Assembly (NCBI RefSeq): GCF_001645125.1
Contig: NZ_LXKA01000327.1
Span: 186,001 to 250,000, forward strand
DNA: 64,000 nucleotides
Direction: 5' to 3'
Origin: Paraburkholderia ginsengiterrae
GTDB lineage: Bacteria; Pseudomonadota; Gammaproteobacteria; Burkholderiales; Burkholderiaceae
In this document: piece after piece, positions 8,843 through 15,901 of the stretch
Position numbering within the stretch: position 1 is the first letter of the stretch
Layout: each line of letters opens with the position of its first letter
Translations under genes and position numbers: made by a program
Notes under the pieces: generated by a model
Told to the model about the DNA's origin: nothing
Databases searched by the model: none
What the model saw: only the letters and a program-made list of their open reading frames with translations

Positions 8843-10144
8843 ATGTCTACTGCGTCACACGCTACTTCCCAATCCGAAGAATCCAAGGTCAAGACAGTAT
8901 TCCGCGTTGTCAGCGGCAACTTTCTTGAAATGTACGACTTCATGGTCTACGGCTATTACGCTTCGGCGATCGCCAAGACCTATTTCCCGAGCGGCAGCGA
9001 CTTCGCGTCGCTGATGCTGTCGCTGTCGGTGTTCGGCGCGGGCTTCCTGATGCGGCCGCTCGGCGCGATCGTGCTCGGTGCCTACATCGACCATCACGGC
9101 CGGCGCAAGGGCCTGATCCTCACCCTCGGCCTGATGGCGCTCGGCACGCTCACGGTCGCCTCGATTCCAGGTTACGCGACGATCGGCGTGCTCGCGCCGG
9201 TGCTCGTGCTCTTCGGCCGGCTATTGCAAGGCTTCTCCGCCGGGGTCGAACTGGGCGGGGTGTCGGTGTATCTGTCGGAGATCGCGACCAAGGGCAACAA
9301 GGGCTTCTACTGCTCATGGCAGTCGGGCAGCCAGCAGGTTGCCGTGGTGTTCGCCGCGCTGATCGGCGTGTTCCTGAACAAGCTGCTGCCGGCTGACCAG
9401 ATGACGGCGTGGGGCTGGCGCGTGCCGTTCCTGATCGGCTGCCTGATCGTGCCATTCCTGTTCCTGATTCGCCGTTCGCTGCAGGAAACAGAGGAGTTCA
9501 AGGCTCGCAAGCATCGCCCGAGCATGGGTGAGATCCTGAAGACAATGGCGGCGAACTGGGGCATCGTGCTCGGCGGCATGGGCATGGTGATCATGACCAC
9601 CGTGTCGTTCTACATGATCACCGCGTACACGCCGACCTTCGGCAAAGAGGTGCTGAAGCTGTCGGCAATCGACACGCTGATCGTCACGGTCTGTATCGGT
9701 CTGTCGAATCTGGTCTGGCTGCCGCTCTCAGGCGCGCTGTCGGACCGTATCGGCCGCCGTCCGGTGCTGCTGATCTTCACGATTCTGACCATTGTCACCG
9801 CGTATCCGGCGCTGCAATGGCTGGTCGCCGATCCGTCGTTCGCGCGCCTGCTGGCGGTCGAACTGTGGTTGTCGTTCCTGTACGGCAGCTACAACGGTGC
9901 GATGGTCGTGGCGCTGACCGAAGTCATGCCCGTCGAAGTGCGTACCGCCGGCTTCTCGCTGGCCTACAGCCTCGCCACGACGATCGGCGGCTTCACACCA
10001 GCTATCTCGACGCTGCTGATTCACACGACCGGTAACAAGGCTGCGCCGGGTTTGTTCCTGGGCTTCGCGGCGATTTGCGGGCTGATCGCGACGCTGGTGC
10101 TGTATCGCACGCCGGAGTCGCGCGATCAGTACCGGACAGCCTGA
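8843..10144 (+). CDS. MFS metabolite:proton symporter, citrate-type
   Basis: This 433-residue, 12-helix inner-membrane transporter belongs to the metabolite:H+ symporter branch. The N-terminal [20 protein letters not shown] is close to the CitA/CitH citrate-proton symporters. The loop motif DHHGRRKG after helix 2 and DRIGRRP after helix 8 are the two MFS signature loops. A 16-bp stem terminator follows 29 nt after the stop, so it is monocistronic. Citrate or tricarballylate is the likely substrate by family; this is inference and not proven by residues visible here. Confidence 0.85.
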   Translation: MSTASHATSQSEESKVKTVFRVVSGNFLEMYDFMVYGYYASAIAKTYFPSGSDFASLMLSLSVFGAGFLMRPLGAIVLGAYIDHHGRRKGLILTLGLMALGTLTVASIPGYATIGVLAPVLVLFGRLLQGFSAGVELGGVSVYLSEIATKGNKGFYCSWQSGSQQVAVVFAALIGVFLNKLLPADQMTAWGWRVPFLIGCLIVPFLFLIRRSLQETEEFKARKHRPSMGEILKTMAANWGIVLGGMGMVIMTTVSFYMITAYTPTFGKEVLKLSAIDTLIVTVCIGLSNLVWLPLSGALSDRIGRRPVLLIFTILTIVTAYPALQWLVADPSFARLLAVELWLSFLYGSYNGAMVVALTEVMPVEVRTAGFSLAYSLATTIGGFTPAISTLLIHTTGNKAAPGLFLGFAAICGLIATLVLYRTPESRDQYRTA

Positions 10145-10172
10145 CGGACAGGCTCACGGTTTCGCTTATACG

Positions 10173-10208
10173 AAAAATCCCCGCGTTCGCAAGAACGCGG
10201 GGATTTTT
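10173..10208 (+). terminator. Strong intrinsic terminator with GCAA tetraloop
   Basis: Perfect 16-bp arms beginning AAAAATCCCCGCG and ending CGCGGGGATTTTT enclose a GCAA tetraloop. The stem has T-runs on both strands, so it can also end the convergent TPR-glycosyltransferase transcript. Confidence 0.95.
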
Positions 10209-10257
10209 ATTTGGCGCGGCGGCGGCTCGGACTCGCCAGGTCAGACGGCGCGCCTGG

Positions 10258-12120
10258 CTAACCGTTGCGAAGCTCCTTTGCGACCGCTTTGACGACGTCA
10301 CCCCATGCGCCGGGTCGCGGCTGCCGCAGCAATGTCGCGCCCGGATACCACGGGCTGCGCGAATCACCAGCGAACCAGCGCCAATCCGCCGCGAACGGCA
10401 GCATCAGCCACAGTGGCTTGCGCAACGCGCCGGCCAGGTGAGCGATGGACGTATCGATCGACACCACCGCATCAAGCCGTTCGATGATCGCCGCCGTATC
10501 CGCAAAATCGCCGACTCGCCCGTCGAAGCGATGAATCGATGCCGCGCGCGGATGCGCGTCGAGCGCCGCGCGTTCGTCGGCGCTCAGCGCGGGTTGCAGC
10601 ACGATCCAGTCGATGCCTTCGAGCGCGAAGAGCGGCTCGAGGGCGGCGAGCGGCATGGAGCGCGTTTCCTGTTGCTGGATGCGTCCTGACCACGCAATGC
10701 CGATCTTGCGTTTTGCGTGGCCGCCCAGCGAACCGCGCCATTTGCGGCCATACGCGGGAGGCACGCTGAGGTACGGCGTGCGGTCCGCAATGCTGTCGTA
10801 GGTCGTGCCGAGCGCGAGCGGCAGGCTCAGCAACGGGCATTGGAGATCGGCAGCGGGGCGAGGCGTTCCCTGGGCGATCAGCGTGACGCGCCAGGCCTGT
10901 GCGGCCGGTGCCAGCAACGGCAGCAGCTGCGGTTGCACTTCGAGCACTACGCGTGCCGCGCGCTGTGCAACCAGCGGGACGAAGCGCGCGAATTGCAGCG
11001 TGTCGCCAAAACCCTGCTCCGCATGGATCAGCAGCGTACGTTGTTCGATCGGCTCGCCGTGCCAGCGTGGCAGCGTCTGGATTACCGGATTCGCCATGGC
11101 TTGTAGCCGCCATTCGTACTCCGGCAGCCCGCGCGCGAAATCGCGCTGCGCGAGCCACGCCAGTGCGCGATTCATGTGTGCGGAGGCGAGGTCGGGCATC
11201 AGGCGCAGCGCCTGATCGAACGCGCGGACCGCGGCCGGGTAGGCCCCCAGCGCCTGGTGTGCGGTGCCCAGACTCAGCCACGCGAGCGCGAACTGCGGAT
11301 CGAGACCGACCGCGCGCTCGAGATACGGCAGCGCCTCTTCATGGCGTCCCGCGGATGCGAGTGCGTTGCCCATGCCGAAGATGGCCGGCGGCAGGTTCGG
11401 CTGCAAAGCAAGCGCCGCCCGGAACGAGGCGACCGCGTCCGCATGGCGGCCGGTGGCGTCGAAGGTATTGGCGAGATTGAAGTGCGCGGCGACGAAGCGC
11501 GGCTCGGCGGCCAAGGCCGCCTGGAAGCACGGTGCCGCCTCGTCGGCGCGGCCCAGTGCATTGAGCGACATGCCCATGTTGTTGAGCGCGCCGGCATGCC
11601 CGGGGCGCAGTTCGAGCGTGCGCCGGAACGATTCGATCGCTTCCGTATGACGCCCGAGCGCGTGCAGTGCGTTGCCCAGGTTGTTATGCGACGAGGCGTC
11701 GTCCGGCTGCAGGCGCAGCGATTTCTCGAACGCGTCGGCGGCGTCTTCATGACGGCCCACCGCCGCGTATGCGTTGCCCAGGTTGTAGTGCGCCATCGGG
11801 AACGACGGCGCGAGCGTCAGCGCATTGCGGAATTGTTCGATAGCGTCGTCGATCTGGCCCAGCGCCTTCAGCGCGTTGCCCAGGTTCAGCTGCAGCGCGG
11901 CGTCTTCCGGGCGCAGGTTCACCGCGCGCCGTACCAGCTCGGCGGCTTCGGCGTGCTGGCCCTGCTGGTGGCGCAGTACGCCCAGCAGGTGCAGCGCGTC
12001 GACGTGCGTGGGATTGCCGTCGAGCGTCGCGCGGTAGCCGCGTTCGGCATCGTCGAGGCGGCCGTCACGATGCGCCGCGAAAGCGCGGTCAAAAACAGGT
12101 TGCATGACGGGGGATGGCAT
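10258..12120 (-). CDS. TPR protein fused to GT9-like glycosyltransferase domain
   Basis: This protein of about 620 residues has two parts. About 11 consecutive 34-residue TPR units, with repeated LGNAL and GRHEEA/GRADEA signatures, fill roughly residues 1-380. The C-terminal ~240 residues end in SIDTSIAHLAGALRKPLWLM and resemble the nucleotide-sugar-binding half of heptosyltransferase-like GT9 enzymes. Such TPR-GT fusions are common in Burkholderiales and are thought to glycosylate proteins or surface polymers. Possible starts are at 12150, 12120 and 12105; none has a good ribosome binding site, so 12120 is a compromise. It is divergent from the ArsR gene. Confidence 0.82.
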   Translation of the reverse strand: MPSPVMQPVFDRAFAAHRDGRLDDAERGYRATLDGNPTHVDALHLLGVLRHQQGQHAEAAELVRRAVNLRPEDAALQLNLGNALKALGQIDDAIEQFRNALTLAPSFPMAHYNLGNAYAAVGRHEDAADAFEKSLRLQPDDASSHNNLGNALHALGRHTEAIESFRRTLELRPGHAGALNNMGMSLNALGRADEAAPCFQAALAAEPRFVAAHFNLANTFDATGRHADAVASFRAALALQPNLPPAIFGMGNALASAGRHEEALPYLERAVGLDPQFALAWLSLGTAHQALGAYPAAVRAFDQALRLMPDLASAHMNRALAWLAQRDFARGLPEYEWRLQAMANPVIQTLPRWHGEPIEQRTLLIHAEQGFGDTLQFARFVPLVAQRAARVVLEVQPQLLPLLAPAAQAWRVTLIAQGTPRPAADLQCPLLSLPLALGTTYDSIADRTPYLSVPPAYGRKWRGSLGGHAKRKIGIAWSGRIQQQETRSMPLAALEPLFALEGIDWIVLQPALSADERAALDAHPRAASIHRFDGRVGDFADTAAIIERLDAVVSIDTSIAHLAGALRKPLWLMLPFAADWRWFAGDSRSPWYPGATLLRQPRPGAWGDVVKAVAKELRNG

Positions 12121-12196
12121 TCGGGTGAGGCAGAGGGCGCATTTTCCCACACTCGCCGGACCGCGCTCCGATTTGACCAGTCATCTCAATATCTAT

Positions 12197-12222
12197 AACA
12201 TGTGAACACTTATTCATATGTT
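12197..12222. promoter_or_regulatory. ArsR/SmtB-type metal-sensor operator
   Basis: AACATGTGAA and TTCATATGTT form a near-perfect inverted repeat (9 of 10) with a 6-nt spacer. The core TGAACACTTATTCATATG closely resembles the known 12-2-12 operators of zinc-sensing ArsR/SmtB repressors. It lies 22 nt before the ArsR start codon, where bound repressor would block transcription. Confidence 0.75.
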
Positions 12223-12243
12223 CTTGGTGTAGCGACATTCATC

Positions 12244-12591
12244 ATGGTTTCTTCCGCCTCGATTGACATCATCGACGACCGTCTGGCCGACACCGTTGCG
12301 CCGCTGGCGGACCTGTTTCGTCTGCTCGGCGACCCCACGCGGTTGCGCATCGTCCTCGCGTGCGTCGACGAACGGCGTGCGGTTGGGGCGATTGCCGAGA
12401 CGCTGGGCTTGTCGTCATCGCTCGTGAGCCATCATTTGCGCTTGCTGCGCGCGGCGCGGATCGTGCGCGCCGAGCGGCAGGGCAAGCAGGTGTTCTATCT
12501 CGCCGCGGACCGTCACATCAGCGCGATGCTGGCGGGCATGCTCGAGCACGTGGCTGAACCGGCCGGCGATTATTCTCTGGACCCGTCATGA
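12244..12591 (+). CDS. ArsR/SmtB family metal-responsive repressor
   Basis: This 115-residue winged-helix repressor has the recognition helix in the segment AETLGLSSSLVSHHLRLLRA, followed by the wing with RQGKQVFYLA. The ATG at 12244 is preferred; an upstream in-frame GTG at 12202 would lie inside the operator palindrome. It overlaps the downstream CDF exporter by four bases (ATGA), so the two are translationally coupled. By context it senses Zn, Co, Cd or a similar divalent ion and releases the operator at 12197-12222. Histidines near the C-terminus (DRHISAMLAGMLEH) could provide alpha-5 type metal ligands. Confidence 0.9.
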   Translation: MVSSASIDIIDDRLADTVAPLADLFRLLGDPTRLRIVLACVDERRAVGAIAETLGLSSSLVSHHLRLLRAARIVRAERQGKQVFYLAADRHISAMLAGMLEHVAEPAGDYSLDPS

Positions 12592-13709
12592 AAAAAACAG
12601 ACACACCCGGCCACGCCGCGAACGTGCACGAGGACGATCATGCGGAACATGCGTGCGATCGATCCGGCCAGCAGCACGATCACGAAGCGCATGGACATGA
12701 TCATTCAGGCCATGAGCATGGCAGCGGCGCCCACGCCGATCACCAGCACAGCAGCCACAGCCATCGCGGCCACAGTCATGGTCACGGCCACGGCAGTCAC
12801 GCGGGTCATCATCACGCCCACGCCCCAGTCGCCGGGCATGGCCGCGCATTTGCACTTGCGGTCATACTGAACATCTCGATCGTGGTCGTGCAGGCGATCT
12901 ACGGCGTGCTCGCGCATTCCACCGCGCTGCTCGCCGACGCCGGCCACAACCTCTCCGACGTGCTCGGCCTGCTGCTCGCCTGGGGCGCCGCCTGGCTCGC
13001 CACGCGCCGGCCGTCGGGGCACTACACGTTCGGCTACGGCAGTTCGTCGATTCTCGCGTCGCTCGCCAACGCCGCGCTGCTGCTGTTCGCGTGCGGCGTG
13101 ATCGTTGCCGAGGCGATCGGGCGGCTCATCAACCCGGCGCCGGTGGCGGGCCTCGCGGTGTTCGTGGTTGCCGCCATCGGCGTGGTCGTCAACGGCATTT
13201 CCGCGTGGCTTTTCATGCGCGGGCAGAAGGACGACCTGAATATTCGCGGCGCCTTCCTGCACATGGCGGCCGATGCTGGCATCTCGGCGGCGGTGGCGGT
13301 GAGCGGGTTGGTGATCGTGTACACCAACTGGACGTGGCTCGACCCCGTGATGAGCCTGCTCGTCGTGGCGGTCGTGGTGGTCGGCACCTGGGGCCTGCTG
13401 CGCAACTCGGTGCGCCTCGCGCTAGACGCCGTGCCGCCGGGTGTCGATCTGCAGGGCATCCGTGACTACCTGGAAAATCAGCCCGGCGTGATCGACGTGC
13501 ACGACCTGCATGTATGGGCGCTGTCCACCACCGGCAACGCACTCAGCGCGCATCTGGTGATGCCGGCGGGCCATCCCGGCGACGAGTCGATCGACGGCAT
13601 CGTCGCGATGCTGCGCGAGCGCTTTTCGATGCAGCACGCGACCTTGCAAGTGGACCTCGGTACGACCGAACATCGTTGTGCGATGGATCATCTGCCGCGC
13701 GCGCACTGA
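12588..13709 (+). CDS. CDF family divalent metal cation exporter, His-rich N-terminus
   Basis: This 373-residue inner-membrane exporter moves Zn2+ or a related ion out in exchange for protons (CzcD/ZitB/DmeF type). The first ~85 residues carry about 26 histidines in HDH/HGH repeats, a probable metal buffer. Helix 2 has DAGHNLSD and helix 5 has HMAADAG, supplying the paired His/Asp transport site. A cytoplasmic C-terminal domain contains VHDLHVWALS, typical of CDF dimer domains. It is coupled to the ArsR repressor by an ATGA overlap. Six helices fit the usual topology. The exact metal cannot be assigned. Confidence 0.93.
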   Translation: MKKTDTPGHAANVHEDDHAEHACDRSGQQHDHEAHGHDHSGHEHGSGAHADHQHSSHSHRGHSHGHGHGSHAGHHHAHAPVAGHGRAFALAVILNISIVVVQAIYGVLAHSTALLADAGHNLSDVLGLLLAWGAAWLATRRPSGHYTFGYGSSSILASLANAALLLFACGVIVAEAIGRLINPAPVAGLAVFVVAAIGVVVNGISAWLFMRGQKDDLNIRGAFLHMAADAGISAAVAVSGLVIVYTNWTWLDPVMSLLVVAVVVVGTWGLLRNSVRLALDAVPPGVDLQGIRDYLENQPGVIDVHDLHVWALSTTGNALSAHLVMPAGHPGDESIDGIVAMLRERFSMQHATLQVDLGTTEHRCAMDHLPRAH

Positions 13710-13860
13710 CGCGCGTCAGCGCGGCCGGCGATGCGGCGTCCGCCCCTGCGCGCCCCTGCGCGGGATTGATGCGGTGCACCGTCGAGCACGTTCCCGGCGC
13801 CTCACAGGTGGTCGCCCTCCGGGCGTACACTAGAACGCATTGTTGCCTCGGGAGGTCCGC

Positions 13861-15585
13861 ATGGATGCTGCCGCAGCCGATGTGCCGCCGGTGCTGATCG
13901 TCGGGGCGGGGCCGACCGGGCTTGCCGCGGCGATGAGTCTGGCGCGCGCCCGCATTCCCGTTCGTCTGGTCGACAAGGCGATGGTGCCGAACCCGTATTC
14001 CCGGGCCATCGGCATTCAGGCGCGCACGCTCGAACTGCTCGAGCAGCATCGGCTGATCGAGCCGTTTCTCGAGCTTGGTCATCGCGCGCGGATTGCCAAT
14101 CTGTTTTCCAACGGCACGCGTCTCGCGCAGCTCGATTTCGATCCGCTGCATACGCGCTATCCGTATCTGCTGTTTCTGGATCAGTCCGTGACGGAGCGCT
14201 TGCTGACGGAGCATCTCGCAACGCTCGGCGTGACGATCGAGCGCGGCGTCGAACTGACCATGTTCACGCAAGGATCCGCCAGCATTCAGGCGACGTTGCG
14301 CCGCGCGGACGGCCATACCGAGACAATGCGCCCCTCGTACCTGATCGCCGCCGACGGCGCGCACAGCGCGATTCGTCATCGGCTGGGTTTGAGCTTTACG
14401 GGCAAGACCTTCGAGCAGACTTTCCTGCTAGCCGACCTGCACGCCGAAACCGATTGGCCCGACGACGAGTTCCATATCTTCGCATCGGGCGAAGGCCTGA
14501 TGGCGCTGTTTCCGATGGGGCACGGCCGGCATCGTCTGATCGCGGATCACGCCATCGAACCTGCGGCCGCCGAGCCGCCCGCGACGCCGGTCGTGCTGGG
14601 CGAACCGCCATTGATCCAGGTGCCGCCGCCATCGCTCGCGCAATGCAAGGCATTGATTGCCCGGCGCGTGCGGCAACGGGTCGACGTGTCGGAGCTGGCG
14701 TGGTCCTCGTATTTCCATCTGAATAGCCGGATGGTGGACCGGTTGCGCGTGGGCCGCATTTTCCTCGTGGGTGACGCCGCCCACGTCCACAGCCCGGCTG
14801 GCGCGCAGGGCATGAACACCGGCATTCAGGAGGCGTTCAATCTCGGCTGGAAGCTTGCGCGCGTGTTGAAAGGCGCGGCCCCCGACCGCCTGCTCGACAC
14901 GTACCATCTCGAACGGCATCCGATCGAACGCGACGTGCTGCGGCAGACCGGCTTCATCATGCAGATGGCCGAGGCCGATCATGGTCCGCTCAAGCTGCTG
15001 CGCGAACGCGTCATGCCGGTACTGGCCGCGCTGGGCCCACTGCGCGATGCCGCGCGCCAGACCATCAGCGAGTTGTCGATCCAGTATCGGCACAGTCCGC
15101 TGACGCAGGAGCGCGTGCTTGACGGTGGACCGCGCGCCGGTGAACGTGCGCCGGACGCGCTGGTGCATGTCGTGGACGGACCGCTTGGCCGCGCGCCGGG
15201 CGTCGGCTGCCTGTTCGATCTGCACGACCCGGCGTTCTTCTCGCTGTTCCTGCTGCTGCCGCCGTTGCCCGTCGACGGCACACCGCTCGATCCCGCGGCG
15301 AAACACGAGCCGCCGCCCGACGCGGAACTGGAACGCGTGGCGGCGGAAGTCGAGAGGATGTTGCCGGGCGCGGTGCGCATCTGGCGCATCACGGACACCA
15401 CCGGCGATGGCGGACCGCCACTCTCCGAATCGTATGGACGCACGCGGCCGTCGTTCTATCTCGTGCGGCCGGACGGCTACATCAGCACGCGCGGCCGTAT
15501 CGGGTCCGATCTGAGCGGCCTGCTGCGCCATTGCGAAGCGTGGTTCACCGTAGGCGGGGAGATTCCCGAGCAAACCGCGCTTTGA
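13861..15585 (+). CDS. FAD-dependent aromatic hydroxylase-type monooxygenase
   Basis: This 574-residue flavoprotein belongs to the PheA/TfdB/MhpA group (FAD_binding_3). The start at 13861 follows a strong GGAGG with 5-nt spacing. Residues near 10-20 (VLIVGAGPTGLAAAM) bind the FAD ADP moiety. IAADGAHSAIRHRLG is the conserved DG motif, and VGDAAHVHSPAGAQGMNTG is the GD motif contacting the ribityl chain. A C-terminal thioredoxin-like extension is probable. No ring-cleavage or other catabolic genes lie next to it, so the aromatic substrate is unknown. Confidence 0.87.
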   Translation: MDAAAADVPPVLIVGAGPTGLAAAMSLARARIPVRLVDKAMVPNPYSRAIGIQARTLELLEQHRLIEPFLELGHRARIANLFSNGTRLAQLDFDPLHTRYPYLLFLDQSVTERLLTEHLATLGVTIERGVELTMFTQGSASIQATLRRADGHTETMRPSYLIAADGAHSAIRHRLGLSFTGKTFEQTFLLADLHAETDWPDDEFHIFASGEGLMALFPMGHGRHRLIADHAIEPAAAEPPATPVVLGEPPLIQVPPPSLAQCKALIARRVRQRVDVSELAWSSYFHLNSRMVDRLRVGRIFLVGDAAHVHSPAGAQGMNTGIQEAFNLGWKLARVLKGAAPDRLLDTYHLERHPIERDVLRQTGFIMQMAEADHGPLKLLRERVMPVLAALGPLRDAARQTISELSIQYRHSPLTQERVLDGGPRAGERAPDALVHVVDGPLGRAPGVGCLFDLHDPAFFSLFLLLPPLPVDGTPLDPAAKHEPPPDAELERVAAEVERMLPGAVRIWRITDTTGDGGPPLSESYGRTRPSFYLVRPDGYISTRGRIGSDLSGLLRHCEAWFTVGGEIPEQTAL

Positions 15586-15641
15586 CGCCGGGCCGGCGCC
15601 AAAGCGCCAGGCAGCGGCGCGTGCTGCTTGCGCGGGCGGGC

Positions 15642-15893
15642 TTACACCACGGGCGCCGCAGCCGGTGTCAATGACTCGCGATGCTTGACAAGCGCCTCCC
15701 TGACGATAGCCGACATCTCGATGCCGCCCGCCTCAGGTTCGTCGAGCGACGTCAGCAACGCGCGCCGCATGCGCGGCTCCCAGAAGCGACGGATATGGTC
15801 GGCGATCCCGGCAAGCGCTTCTTCGCGATCGGGCATCGAATCGAAAAAGTCGCCGATCCGGTTCGCCATGTCGATCAGGTTTTGTGTGTCCAT
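15642..15893 (-). CDS. fdsD: Formate dehydrogenase delta subunit
   Basis: This 83-residue protein matches the small FdsD subunit of the soluble NAD-dependent formate dehydrogenase. It includes the conserved IANRIGDFF-like start (LIDMANRIGDFFDS) and a basic central helix. The ATG at 15893 follows AAGG. It begins 8 nt after the fdsA stop and is the last gene of the operon. Its role in the complex, probably assembly or stability, is less certain than that of the other subunits. Confidence 0.9.
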   Translation of the reverse strand: MDTQNLIDMANRIGDFFDSMPDREEALAGIADHIRRFWEPRMRRALLTSLDEPEAGGIEMSAIVREALVKHRESLTPAAAPVV

Positions 15894-15901
15894 GGCTTAC
15901 C

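Noticed and set aside
12202-12243. Upstream GTG start for the ArsR gene
   Set aside because: It would place the start codon inside the operator palindrome and adds an atypical hydrophobic leader.
13755-13775. 10-bp tandem GCCCCTGCGC repeat after the CDF exporter
   Set aside because: Two copies only, in very GC-rich spacer; no array, no associated genes, so not CRISPR or an iteron.
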